The translations under genes were made by a program, and so were the position numbers. The notes beneath the pieces were generated by a model, which saw only the letters and a list, made by a program, of their open reading frames with translations, searched no databases and was not told the DNA's origin. A stretch of 64,000 bases of DNA from positions 230,926-294,925 of the forward strand of contig JAVTVY010057091.1 of NCBI GenBank assembly GCA_036873755.1. The letters run 5' to 3'. Within the stretch, counting starts at the first letter, position 1. Every line of letters starts with the position of its first letter. Positions 1-9,860 of this stretch are shown piece after piece. The stretch is from Hanleya hanleyi (Eukaryota; Mollusca; Polyplacophora; Lepidopleurida; Hanleyidae).

Positions 1-1
1 C

Positions 2-1552
2 CTTCGTTTCACCATCAACGATCGTCGGTTCGAGTGGCAAGTCCTCCCGTTCGGAGTCAACATCACTCCATGGCTTTTCACCCGTATCACTTCACCAGTC
101 ATGGCGTTTCTCCATCTACGGGGCATTCACATCGAGGTTTATATAGACGACATCCTCTTGTGGGCTGCGGACAAGCCCCTACTCAACGCTCAGGTCCGTT
201 TCACTCTGCTCGTTCTACGTCATCTCGGGTTCATACCTCACCCTCAGAAGTCAGAGTTGGTTCCAGCGCAAATTCGCCGTTACATCGGGGCTGTGTTCAA
301 TACTCGTCAACAACTGGTGCGCCCCCCAGAGGACCGGTGGACCAAAATTCAGGCGTTGATACTAAGGTTTTTGTCATCAACTTATCAGACACGTCAGCGG
401 TGGCAAAGCCTTCTGGGTTTACTCACTTCCACGCAGGGCCTTACTCATTACAGTCGTCTCCGAGTTCGGCCGCTGCAATACCATCTGTTTCCTTATCTAC
501 AGACGTCATCCCTCAATCCTGTTGTTCTGGTATTGACGTCTCTACATCCACATCTGATTTGGTGGCAGTCCCGCCACAACGTCATGCGGGGAGTTCCCTT
601 CCGATTTCCATCTCCGGATCACCATCTCCACACCGATGCTTCCGAGACCGGTTGGGGAGCCCATCTGGACGGTCTGGAGGTGTCCGGCAGATGGTCGAGT
701 TTGGATGCCAGACTTCACATCAACCTTCTGGCAGTCATCCTAGCAGTTCAGCATTGGAGTTGGCGTCTCATGAAGTCGTCCCTTCTCATCGCTACGGACA
801 ACTCTACGGTCATTGCTCACATCAACAAGATGGGTACCACCCGATCTTTCTCAACGTTTCGTCTGGTGTGGGATCTTTACGACTGGGCTCTCATTCATCA
901 CTGTCATCTCAATGCTCGCCATGTTCCGGGTCGGCTCAATGTCTTAGCGGACCGCCTTTCTCGTCCCGACACCGTCCTTCAGACCGAATGGCAACTTCAT
1001 CTGGAGGTCTTCCGTCAGATCTGCAGCGTCTGGGAGACCCCCGTGATCGACCTGTTTGCGACGAGGAACAATGCACAGCTTACCCTCTTCGTCAGTCCGA
1101 TTCTGGACCCTCAAGCCTTCGCCATCGACGCCCTTTCAATCAACTGGGACAACTTCCTGGCTTATGCCTACCCACCCATGGCCCTGATTCTTCAAAAGAT
1201 TTCTCAACACGACTGCGTCGTTCTGCTCGTGGTTCCGTGGTGGCCTCGTCGTCAGTGGTTTCCGGTTCTGGTTCCACTTCTCACTGCTCCGCCACGTCGT
1301 CTTCCAGTTTGGCCCAGCCTGTTGCGTCAACCTCACGGGATATTTCATCACAACCCGCAGTGGCTCAACTTACATGTCTGCAGACTATCCAGAGTGCACT
1401 CACAGTCCAAGGATTTTCAGCAGAAGTTGCACAGACGATGGTTTCAGCCAATAGATCTTCCACATCACAGCTCTATCAAGCGAAATGGGCCTATTTCGTC
1501 TCCTGGTGCCAAGAACGTGATTCCGATCCCGACTCTGCCTCTATTTCCTTAG
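2..1552 (+). CDS. DIRS reverse transcriptase / RNase H / methyltransferase-like polyprotein (5' partial)
   Basis: The polymerase of the DIRS-like element; it copies the element RNA and removes the RNA strand. The frame is open from the first bases of the window, so the N-terminus is missing. RT motifs seen: LPFG at about 47-58 and the catalytic YIDD box at 140-151. RNase H follows, with acidic residues in TDAS (Asp codon 635-637), ATDNS (Asp codon 797-799) and ADRLSR (Asp codon 950-952). The next stretch, with DLFATR and YPPM motifs, matches the region usually annotated as the Dam-like methyltransferase domain of DIRS elements. The last 70 or so codons (after about 1330) overlap the recombinase frame and look like its out-of-frame shadow, so the functional part probably ends before 1552. 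No internal stop is present. Confidence 0.88.
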   Translation, partial: LRFTINDRRFEWQVLPFGVNITPWLFTRITSPVMAFLHLRGIHIEVYIDDILLWAADKPLLNAQVRFTLLVLRHLGFIPHPQKSELVPAQIRRYIGAVFNTRQQLVRPPEDRWTKIQALILRFLSSTYQTRQRWQSLLGLLTSTQGLTHYSRLRVRPLQYHLFPYLQTSSLNPVVLVLTSLHPHLIWWQSRHNVMRGVPFRFPSPDHHLHTDASETGWGAHLDGLEVSGRWSSLDARLHINLLAVILAVQHWSWRLMKSSLLIATDNSTVIAHINKMGTTRSFSTFRLVWDLYDWALIHHCHLNARHVPGRLNVLADRLSRPDTVLQTEWQLHLEVFRQICSVWETPVIDLFATRNNAQLTLFVSPILDPQAFAIDALSINWDNFLAYAYPPMALILQKISQHDCVVLLVVPWWPRRQWFPVLVPLLTAPPRRLPVWPSLLRQPHGIFHHNPQWLNLHVCRLSRVHSQSKDFQQKLHRRWFQPIDLPHHSSIKRNGPISSPGAKNVIPIPTLPLFP

Positions 1553-2457
1553 TAGCTGACTTCCTCCTTCACCTTCATCGTGATAAGAAGTTTCAAATCA
1601 GCACCATTGAGGGGTACCGGTCTGCTTTGGCTAGGGTTTTACGTCTTTCTACCGGCATCGACATTAGTCTAAACGACAATATCTCTGCTCTCCTACCATG
1701 CCTACGGGCTTTCGCCTTACAGTCTCGCCGTACTCGCCAGCTGTTACCGAAGTGGGATATTGATGTGGTTCTTTGTGCCCTGATTCGTCTGCCCTTCGAA
1801 CCTTTACAGTCCGCCTCTCTTAAAGCTGTTTCCTACAAAACTGCTTTTCTGGCGGCTTTTGCTTTGGCGTCTAGAGTTTCTGAACTTCACGCTCTGGAAA
1901 GATCATCTCTGACCTGGACGGCGGATTGGTCTCGCATTTCCTTTCGTCCCGTCCCTGAGTTCATCGCCAAGAATGAGGCTGTGCGCCAAGGTCCATGTGC
2001 TCAACGTTTGTACTCCATCCCTGCTTTATCAGACTTTGTTCGTGACCTTGAGGACGACTTACTGTTATGCCCTGTACGAGTCATACGTCACTATCTCACT
2101 CGTACCGATCCTGGTCGGCGTTCTCGTCGTCTATTATTCCTGTCTCTTCAGCCATCTGCAGTGTGTGACATTACCAAGAATACTACTGCTTCTTGGTTGA
2201 AGAAGACCATTAAGTGGACATATCAACTTGCCATTGACGCTGCCCCACTTTTGTCCTCTGCTTCTTCCCATGAAATTCGTGCCATCGCTACATCATGGCC
2301 TTTATGGAAGAACTTATCCCTTCATGACATTGTCCAGTCCTGTGCATGGACGGCAAATTCTACGTTCACCAATTTCTATCTGAGAGATATGTCAGTACAA
2401 TCAGATAGGGTGACCACGCTTGGGCCGCTGGTGGCTGCCCAGCACGTGGTCGAGTAA
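1321..2457 (+). CDS. DIRS tyrosine recombinase
   Basis: Tyrosine recombinase that integrates the circular DIRS intermediate. The frame is open from position 34, but only its 3' half has protein-like sequence. Recognisable recombinase sequence begins near 1321 (a GFS..VA motif, then a Y..KW..F..WC core-binding motif). The first good ATG inside it is 1438; initiation could instead be upstream or by frameshift from the RT frame, so 1321 marks where coding similarity starts. Catalytic residues visible: Arg in ASRVSEL (codon 1873-1875), His and Arg of HEIR (2269-2271, 2278-2280), Trp (2347-2349) and the nucleophilic Tyr in FYLRD (2377-2379). The full R..HxxR..W..Y set is present and the frame is intact, so the enzyme could be active. 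Confidence 0.88.
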   Translation, partial: VASTSRDISSQPAVAQLTCLQTIQSALTVQGFSAEVAQTMVSANRSSTSQLYQAKWAYFVSWCQERDSDPDSASISLVADFLLHLHRDKKFQISTIEGYRSALARVLRLSTGIDISLNDNISALLPCLRAFALQSRRTRQLLPKWDIDVVLCALIRLPFEPLQSASLKAVSYKTAFLAAFALASRVSELHALERSSLTWTADWSRISFRPVPEFIAKNEAVRQGPCAQRLYSIPALSDFVRDLEDDLLLCPVRVIRHYLTRTDPGRRSRRLLFLSLQPSAVCDITKNTTASWLKKTIKWTYQLAIDAAPLLSSASSHEIRAIATSWPLWKNLSLHDIVQSCAWTANSTFTNFYLRDMSVQSDRVTTLGPLVAAQHVVE

Positions 2458-3232
2458 CTTTCCAAAAAAAAGGGGGGGGGCATTTGGAGGGGGGGCATTT
2501 TCGTTCAGCGCAGCAAGTCCGTCAATCAGCCAGCTTGCTGCATCATCTCATCTATCAGTCATATCATATGTCCACCATACTACATGATCACCTCAATAGG
2601 TCAGCCTGCCAGCTGCCAACTCACAAGTCATCTTTCAAGGCCTGACACAAGGGTGAGTATTGTTTTTCTTTTTTAGGTATACTTTGTGTCAATTTCAGGT
2701 TTAAAGTACAGAGGGTTTGGTGCATGAGGGCAACTATGACCATCTTATTAGATCATCTCAAGAGAGGCAGCTGCTGTCAACTCACAAGTCATCTTACAAG
2801 AACTGACACATTCGTGAGTACTACTTTCAGGTTTACCAGTGTCAGCAACAGGGACTAAAGTACAGAGAGTTGACGTAAGATGGCTTGTGGACTAAAGAGT
2901 GGTATAAGATGGGCACCTTGTATGCAATGTTGTCGGGATGTACATGACCACTTCTATTCGTCATACACTGATTACCACTCGAATACTCACAGCGCCACCG
3001 GCCCGAGTTCCTTCGTGGGGGTAAAATTGTGCACCACATCCACGATCACGGCTACATGGTTGAGTACATTCAACAATCTATTACGATTACTCCATGACTA
3101 CCCACAGCGTCACCGACCAGGGTCCCTCTTGTCGAGTACTAGTGTGCCATGTCCGTGATCATCTCAGCGGTTACTCAGCCTGCTATTGGAACTACAACAA
3201 GGCCGAGGTGCCCACCTCCATATGTTGGTAGT
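2458..3232 (+). other. 3' noncoding region of the first DIRS-like element
   Basis: Begins with an A-run followed by G-runs. It contains an imperfect direct repeat: CAACTCACAAGTCATCTT occurs near 2619 and again near 2779, each followed by a CTGACAC..GTGAGTA string, then a TTTCAGGTTTA string and AAAGTACAGAG. The GTGAGTA/TTTCAG pairs look like a splice donor and acceptor. No protein is recognised here. The second element carries related sequence after its recombinase. Confidence 0.55.
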
Positions 3233-3328
3233 GAGCCATTAGCAAGAGCAGGTGTAGATTTGGGCAACAAATATTAAACATTTATAAATAATGTTGGTAT
3301 TTGTTACCAAATCAAACCTGCTCTTGCT
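3233..3328. repeat. Internal complementary region (ICR) of the first DIRS-like element
   Basis: The 3' half, from ATTAAACATTTATAAATAAT onward, is the reverse complement of the right terminal 61 bases (3521-3581). The 5' half (CATTAGCAAGAGCAGGTGTA through CAACAAAT) should be the reverse complement of the left end, which is off the window. It therefore predicts a left terminus reading ATTTGTTGCCCAAATC. In DIRS replication the ICR bridges the two ends of the linear cDNA so that a circle can form. Confidence 0.82.
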
Positions 3329-3581
3329 TTGATTACCCTCCCATCCTGCCCGTCACTCCACGGCCTTGCACACCAGACGTCTCGGGCTATAAGAGTGAGA
3401 AAGAGGGAGATTAAGGATTGGGCAGAGCTTAAGTAACCTAGCTGGGCTGAGAGAGCTCCCTAAGGGGAGACAACTTTTCGTTTTTAACTATTTGTAGCAT
3501 CTTCCTAAAGGGAGATAAGGCCATTAGCAAGAGCAGGTTTGATTTGGTAACAAATACCAACATTATTTATAAATGTTTAAT
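3329..3581. repeat. Right inverted terminal repeat of the first DIRS-like element
   Basis: Runs from the ICR to the terminal TTTAAT at 3581. Its layout parallels the right end of the second element: a GAGAAAGAGGGAGA tract, a GAGAGCTCCC tract and GGGGAGA blocks, then a CAAGAGCAGGTTTGATTTGG box. The last base is fixed by complementarity to the ICR. Confidence 0.75.
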
Positions 3582-3884
3582 ATTTGTTGGAAGCGCGTTT
3601 TTAATGATTCCAAATATCTAAATGTCTTAACTGTAAATCTGTAGCTTGTGAAGATATTTGAATTTAAAAAAAAATAATTAAAAAAATTGAGCCTTCTTTT
3701 TTAAATGGCTATTTTCATAAAAGTATTTCTTTTATCGTAACTTACATCATCATTTTCTGTAGAAGACAACGCCAACAAGAAATAGGTTTTGTCTCAGTTT
3801 TGTATATTTTGATCTAGTCTATCTGCATTTAATTCAACTTCAGAATTGTGAGTTGCTCAATTTTGTAAAGAAATATTTCCTTAA

Positions 3885-4412
3885 CCCTATCTGGCCTGGG
3901 TGATCTGGGGTGTACCGCAGCCTTGGTGGGGGGGGGGAGGGGGGTGGCTAAGGCTAGAGGGCTGAAACTTACCACACTATATCTTTGGGTCAAGCGCTAC
4001 AAGAAAATGTAAAAAAAAATTCAAGATGACCGCCATGATGTCACTGTGATGTCATTTTCAAAAAGAGCATTTTTGGACGATTTTCTTCGCAGAAACTGCA
4101 TGATAAATTAGTAAATAATAATCTGATATGAAATAAAATAAGTTTTACCCACTTTTCTGTACAGAAAGGCAAAAATTTTGAAATATGACGAAAACATCAC
4201 TTTTTCTGGTACCCCACATGGCCGCCATTTTGAATTTATCCATGATTCTCTGCTCGTGGGGTTATGCCAATAGGCTCAAAATGACCCCAATATGATAACC
4301 TATAACGTCAAGGAGTTTCAGCTCTCCATTTTTTGGCGTCCCGGAGATAGCGCAGAAAGTTTGGTAGGGGGGCATTTTGGCTCCCCCCCCAAATCCCCCA
4401 GGCCTGGTAGGG
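3885..4412. mobile_element. piggyBac-like MITE (528 bp) with TTAA target duplications
   Basis: Starts CCCTATCTGGCCTGGG and ends CCCAGGCCTGGTAGGG, so the termini are inverted repeats. It is flanked by TTAA on both sides (3881-3884 and 4413-4416). CCY...RGG ends plus TTAA duplications are the piggyBac superfamily signature. There is no coding capacity, so it is a non-autonomous copy. It lies upstream of the first CCDC186 exon in the window. Confidence 0.8.
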
Positions 4413-4540
4413 TTAATGGGGGAAGGGAGGGAGAGAAAACAAATCAGGGGGTGTTTTTTGGCGATACTAAGACATATGGTTTCAGAAAAATGCATAGAAT
4501 CGCGTTGACTCAACATGCTGAATTTTTGCGTAATTTTTGA

Positions 4541-4660
4541 AGAAATATGGCGAAAACATCACTTTTCTGGTATCCCCACATGGCCGCCATTTTGAATTTA
4601 CCCATGATTCTCTGCTCGGGGGGTCATGCAAATAGGCTCAAAATGACCCTAGAGGGTGTG
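4541..4660. repeat. Second partial copy of the MITE interior
   Basis: About 115 bases (GCGAAAACATCACTTTTCTGG through GGCTCAAAATGACCC) repeat the MITE segment at about 4176-4288 with a few changes. It lies outside the TTAA-bounded element, so it is either a truncated neighbouring copy or an older insertion. Confidence 0.65.
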
Positions 4661-5268
4661 CAAAAGTGTGTGCAGAATGGTTCAGTATTCTTAATACTGT
4701 TAACTGTAGACCAGTATTAACATGCAGGACAGCATCATCATTATTTGTCATTGCTGTCAATGTGATATACAACAGCTAGGAAACAACCATTCTATTGAAG
4801 AAAGGGTCAGTTGTTCGTGTAAGGTACTATTGTTGAGGCTTTCATAGTTTTTTGAGAACCTCCAGTCTAGACTCCCTGTTGTACCAAGACAGAGTACTTG
4901 TTTTTCTACGTCCCATGATAGTTACAGGAAAGATTGATGGCTGAAGGAGTAAAACGATTTATATTACCAGTACGTATTATCTTGAGCTTGATATTGCCAT
5001 TCGAAGATGTGTGACAGATTATATCACAGTTTGTGTATGACTATTCTGGTGGTCAGTCTTTCTATACAGATCTTTTTATTGTAGTGAGAATAGGTTTTCC
5101 CACTATCTATATCAGTTTAGATAATAATTGGCTGTTGGCAGGTCGAAAGACTAAATGTTATACCAATCAACACTATTCCTTCCCTTTGTTTTGTGACACA
5201 TGAAAGATGGATAGAATGATATGCAGTTGAATGTCATGTCTACATCATTAATATACTATGCTTTGTAG

Positions 5269-5411
5269 GTCCGTGCTCAGGAGGCAGAACGGCTGACCAA
5301 TGAACATACTTTGGCCAAATTCAAGCAAATCATGCAGACTCAAAAGAAGGAGAACAAAGATTTACAGACTAAGATTGATAAACTGTTCCACACTCAGACA
5401 GACTTTGATAG
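5269..5411 (+). CDS. CCDC186: CCDC186 coding exon 1 of the window
   Basis: The acceptor is CTTTGTAG before 5269 and the donor GTGAGC follows 5411. The 143 bases encode a Glu/Lys/Gln-rich helix (VRAQEAERLTNEHTLAKF at its start), typical coiled coil. It ends two bases into an Arg codon that the next exon completes. The preceding exon is off the window. Confidence 0.75.
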
Positions 5412-5642
5412 GTGAGCATTCGAGTCTTTCACTCTCTATTATCTACAGTAATATCTCTATGTACCTGTACAAAAATTATAAATTTATGACCTCTTCAGTC
5501 ATCTCTAAACTGAAAATCAAAATAATGGATAACAAATTAACAGTGTTCAAAGTTCAAGTAAGTCTTGTAATAGCTTGAAAAACATATGATTGGATAAACA
5601 CGATAAATGTCTAGTTGTCTCAAATTTGGTTGCTGTTTGTTT

Positions 5643-6660
5643 TTATCTCGCCTTACGAAGTAAAGGGGAGATATTGTGAGGGGGGAAAGAGGATGTCATC
5701 GTCGGTGTTGGTGGCGGTGTCGGTGTCGGTGTCCCCTGCCTGGAAATGATCAGGTTTTTGGTTTAGCAAATTCAAAAAAAATCTAGAAAATTTACAACAA
5801 ATACAAAATAAAAATAAAAATATGGGGGGTGGGTATTCCACCTGACTACTCCTGGGATGCTTCAATGTTAAAATCCCTATGATAGACTTTTGCATTTAGC
5901 TGAAGTGCACATGTACATCTGTACTTAGAAAGTTTGCTGCAGTTGTCAGCTGTCATTGGATGATTATGCAACTTGGTACACATGTTCCTTATGATTAGAG
6001 GATGTACCTGTGCAATTTAGGAGATGAAATATTGATTTTTGTCCAAATTCTGGCAAATGATCTGTTTAGGTGAATTGTACATGCAGTTGTCAGATTTCAT
6101 TGGATGATTACGGAACTTGGTACACATGTTTCTTATGATTAGAGGATGTACCCATGCTATTTTTGAGATGAAATATTAATTTTTCTCCAAATTATGGCAA
6201 ATGATAGAGTTTTGCGTTTAGTGAAGTGCACATGTACATCTGTACATCACAGTTTGCTGCAGTTGTCAGCTGTCATTGAATGATTATGAAACTTGGTACA
6301 CATGTTTCTTATGATTAGAGGATGTACTTGTGCTATTTAGGAGATGAAATATTAATTTTTGTTCAAATTTTGAGGGTTTAAGTAATTTGCCAATGATAAT
6401 GTACATGTATATACATGTCAGCTTTCATTGGATGAGTTGGACACTTGCTACCCAAGTTCAATGTGATTTGAGGATGTGCATGTGCTATTTAAGAAATATG
6501 ACATTAAATATGAATTTTTGTCCTAATTATTGCAGTTTAGACTTTGTACGTTTCCATTGATAAGGTTATTGTTGGGCAAAAATTTACATGTAGATCTGTA
6601 CATGGGAAGTTTGTTGAACCTTTCGTGGGATGATTATAAAACTTGGAGGACATGTTTCAT
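5643..6660 (+). repeat. Hairpin-headed degenerate tandem repeat (about 165-bp unit)
   Basis: Opens with an imperfect hairpin (ATCTCGCCTTAC / GTAAAGGGGAGAT), followed by a GTCGGTGTCGGTGTC tract and then about five diverged units. Each unit carries GTTGTCAGCTGTCATTGGAT, AACTTGGTACACATGTT and TTAGAGGATGTAC boxes. It has the same architecture as the repeats at 12052, 22132, 45050 and 57707. It lies in the intron between 5411 and 8320 and has no coding sense. Confidence 0.7.
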
Positions 6661-6674
6661 GTTTTCCTAGGTCA

Positions 6675-7850
6675 GAGCTGTCCCACAGTAATCCCACATG
6701 GGACTGACCTATCCAGCAGTAATCCCAAATGGCACTGGCCTATCCAGCAGTAATGCCACACGAGACTGACCTATCCAGCAGTAATCCCATATGGAACTCA
6801 ACTATCCTGCAGTAATCCCAAACCGGACTGGTCTATCCAGCAGTAATCCCATTTGGGACTGGCCTATCCAGCAGTAATGCCACACGGGACTGACCTATCC
6901 AGCAGTAATCCCAGACCGGACTGGCCTGTCCAGCAGTAATCCCACATGGGACTGGCCTATCCATCAGTAATGCCACACAGGACTGACCTATCCAGCAGTA
7001 ATCCCAAATGGCACTGGCCTATCCAGCAGTAATGCCACACGGGACTGACCTATCCAGCAGTAATCCCAAATGGCACTGGCCTATCCAGCAGTAATGCCAC
7101 ACAGGATTGACCTATCCAGCAGTAATCCCAAATGGCACTGGCCTATCCAGCAGTAATGCCACACGGGACTGACCTATCCAGCAGTAATCCCAGACCGGAC
7201 TGGCCTGTCCAGCAGTAATCCCACATGGGACTGGCCTATCCATCAGTAATGCCACACGGGACTGACGTATCCAGCAGTAATCTCACACGGGACTGACCTA
7301 TCCAGAAGTAATATGACACTGGACTGCAATATGCAGCAGTAATCCCACATGGCACTGACCTATCCAGCCATAATCCTAGATGGGACTGACCTATTCCGCT
7401 GTAATCCCACACAGGTTTAGCCTATCCAGCGGTAATCCCACATGGGACTTGCCTCCCCAGCCGTAATTTCACACAGCATTGCCGTATGCAGCAGTAATGC
7501 CACACTGGACTGCCTATGCAGCAGTTATCCCACACAGGACTGTCCTAACCAGCATTAATCCCATACGAGACTCATCTATCCAGCAGTAATCCCAGACAGG
7601 ACCGGCCTATCCAGCAGTAATCCCACTTGGGACTGGACTATCCAGTAGTAATCCCACAGGGGACTGGTCTAACCATCAGTAATAACACACGGGACACTGG
7701 TCCATCCAGCAGTAATCCTACACAGGACTGGCCTATCCAGCAGTTATCTCACATGGGACTGACCTATCCAGCAGTAATCCCACGGCACTGACCTATCCAT
7801 CCTACATGGGATTAATTTATATGCCGTTAATCCCACATGGGACTGATGTT
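6675..7850. repeat. 31-bp minisatellite
   Basis: About 38 imperfect copies of a roughly 31-bp unit around CCTATCCAGCAGTAATCCCA followed by CACGGGACTG. A central part shows a higher-order two-unit period, alternating TAATCCCAAATGGCACTGG and TAATGCCACACGGGACTG versions. Divergence rises towards both edges. Intronic, no coding sense. Confidence 0.9.
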
Positions 7851-8319
7851 ATTGTCTGTACCAGATAATCTATTCCAGACATTATTGTCTGTACCACATC
7901 ACCTATTCCAGACGTTATTGTTTGCTCTACATGTACGCTTTCAATACTGCTGCAGCTTCGGCGGATGACCCCGCAAGGCGAGATGTTGAGGTTCTCAGAA
8001 CGCTTGTTGTTTTTACCGACCAACCTTGATATTTCAAACCATAAAGAGGGAACCCACACATTCATTCTTTTTGGTGTTTATAAAAAAAGACAAAGATGAT
8101 TGTATATAAGTGGGTACATTGCAAATCAAGCAATTTTATTTGGCAAAAATGGATCTTCATTATCTGAGAATCATAGATTTTGAAACAGTGGGGAAGATTC
8201 TTGGATGAGACTTGAATGCCCTGATTTGGAATAGGATTGAGGATTAAGTGATTTGATTACTATGACGCATTACTTGACTTTTATTCTGTATTAAAACTGT
8301 TTGTTGTTGTTTCTTCCAG
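7851..8319. other. Remainder of intron before the next exon
   Basis: A short duplicated TTATTGTCTGTACCA box near 7850-7920, then unremarkable AT-rich intron ending in a good polypyrimidine tract (TTGTTGTTGTTTCTTCCAG). Nothing else is recognised. Confidence 0.5.
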
Positions 8320-8500
8320 GGCACAGGATACGATAAAGTCCATTGATGCAGACATTCGAGATTTGAAACTTTGCAATAAGGAGCTGCAGGCTGAAATTGA
8401 AGGTTGTAGAAAGCGTGAAACTGATCTTTTGGAACTGACAGAAAAACTGACTGGAAAAAATGCTAATCTCCAGTCAGAAAATACATCACTAAATGGAAAG
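8320..8500 (+). CDS. CCDC186: CCDC186 coding exon 2 of the window
   Basis: The acceptor TTCTTCCAG and donor GTAGGT flank 181 bases. The first base completes the Arg codon from the previous exon; 60 full codons follow, ending at phase 0. The product is coiled coil with regular hydrophobic spacing (DIRDLKLCNKELQAEIEG near the start). Confidence 0.78.
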
Positions 8501-8803
8501 GTAGGTACAGTTCGGTCTCACTGAGTATTATGGGAGGCAGTTTAATATGGTGAACAAAATCAGGTTGATTAAATTATGCCACTAACATGGGTCATGTAAA
8601 TGCACTTCCAAATACTGTCAAAATTTATTCGACCTTTCAATATTATGAATTGATAATTACGATACTGGTTTATGTAGATTTGAAATTTACAACACATTGG
8701 TGAGAAAAAATACTATGAAAATAATCAACACTGTCACTAAAGCATCGATCCCTATTCTCTGGAAAACTGAAGTATAGAGTTTAATTTGTGTTTATCCTCA
8801 CAG
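8501..8803. other. Short AT-rich intron
   Basis: A 303-base intron between good GT and CACAG sites. I see no repeat, RNA gene or ORF of interest in it. Confidence 0.6.
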
Positions 8804-8878
8804 GTCTTGACTTTGACAGGCGATCACCAAAGGATGACAATGGAGATACAGGAATTTGAAACCAATCTCAAACACACG
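8804..8878 (+). CDS. CCDC186: CCDC186 coding exon 3 of the window
   Basis: A 75-base, phase 0-0 exon (25 codons) between CCTCACAG and GTACTT. It continues the coiled coil (MTMEIQEFETNLKHT at its end). Short, but the phases on both sides fit and the donor and acceptor are reasonable. Confidence 0.7.
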
Positions 8879-9224
8879 GTACTTGTCAGAATTTCTTCGT
8901 AGGAGAAGTAGTCCCATTTCAGAGAACAGATTCTGATTCTATTTTATCTGGAATGGTATATGGAACTACATCTGCTTGTTTAGTGGGGTTCTTGTAATAT
9001 GTGAAATGTTTTCAGATTTGGGACGATGTGGTTGCGAGTACAGCATGGTACAGTATTCATGTTAGACTGATACATACATATATATAGACATTCAGATTTC
9101 TGAAATCATTACAGCCTTCAACTCAACATGGGAGTGGAACTGTATTGGAGCTTATAAATTCTTCATGTCGGAGGCAGGAATTGTTTATAATCAAAATCAT
9201 TGATCCCAAGGTAAAAAGTCTAGA

Positions 9225-9860
9225 ACATCAAACTTGTGTGTGTGTGCGTGTGTGCAGGTTGTGTATGTGCAGTCGAGCCACAATGCATTTTTGCAGCTAA
9301 CTCTCCAAGGGTCTACGTTGGTGAAAGCCTGATGTCTCTAACCGTCATTCTCGGTAGAGAGTTCCACTTGGGGTTGCGCATGCACAGTTGACCCAAAATG
9401 CCCTATTGCATACGACTGGTGCTGGGGGTATCTATTGGTGAAACCCCTAGGTTGCCAACCCCAGTTCTCGACAGAGAGTTCCAGTTACTCGTGCGCAATT
9501 GACCCACAATGCACTATTGGACATGACTGGGTCCAGGCATCTCCTTTGGCATGTTTGGTGAAACGCTGGTGTTCCCAACTCAGTTGCCAAACCCACATTG
9601 CCCTATTGTGCATGCCTGGTTCCATGGGTTTCATTCGATGAATCCCGGAGTCTCTAACCCTGGAGTTCCACTGCTGGTTGGGCATGCTCAGTTCAACCAT
9701 AATGCTCTATTGCATATGGCTGGTTCCAGGAATATCCTTTGGTGAAAATATGACGTCTCTTACCTCCTATTTGTCTTAAAAGGGTTCCACTTCCAGTGGT
9801 GCATGTGCAGTCGAGTCACAATGGAATGCCATATTAGGAGATATCCTTTGCTGTGTCTGT
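9225..9860. repeat. Degenerate tandem repeat, about 115-bp unit
   Basis: About five diverged copies built on GTGCATGTGCAGTCGAGTCACAATG-like, CCCTATTGCATACGACTGG-like and GTCTCTAACC..AGAGAGTTCCACTTG-like boxes, preceded by a short TGTG tract. The apparent ORFs inside it are repeat translations. Intronic. Confidence 0.75.

Larger units (their letters stand above)
1..3581 (+). mobile_element. DIRS-like tyrosine-recombinase retrotransposon, 3' part
   Basis: The window opens inside a DIRS-type element. In order it holds reverse transcriptase, RNase H and a methyltransferase-like region in one frame (2-1552), a tyrosine recombinase in another overlapping frame (to 2457), about 780 bp of noncoding 3' DNA, an internal complementary region (about 3233-3328) and a right terminal repeat ending at 3581. 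This order, the recombinase in place of a DDE integrase, and the internal complement of both ends are the known DIRS hallmarks. The left end lies outside the window. Both reading frames lack stops, so the copy may be young. It probably lies in an upstream intron of the CCDC186 gene, since coding exons of that gene follow on the same strand from 5269. Confidence 0.9.

Noticed and set aside
34..1320. The long open frame that continues upstream of the recombinase in the first DIRS element
   Set aside because: Its 5' 430 codons are Ser/His/Pro-rich and lie out of frame over RT/RNase H. The RT frame has the motifs, so this part is a shadow; only the part after about 1321 is recombinase.
6675..7850. 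Regularly spaced short repeats, CRISPR-like at first glance
   Set aside because: No unique spacers: the whole unit repeats, the genome is eukaryotic and there are no cas genes. It is a minisatellite; the same applies to 60920-64000.
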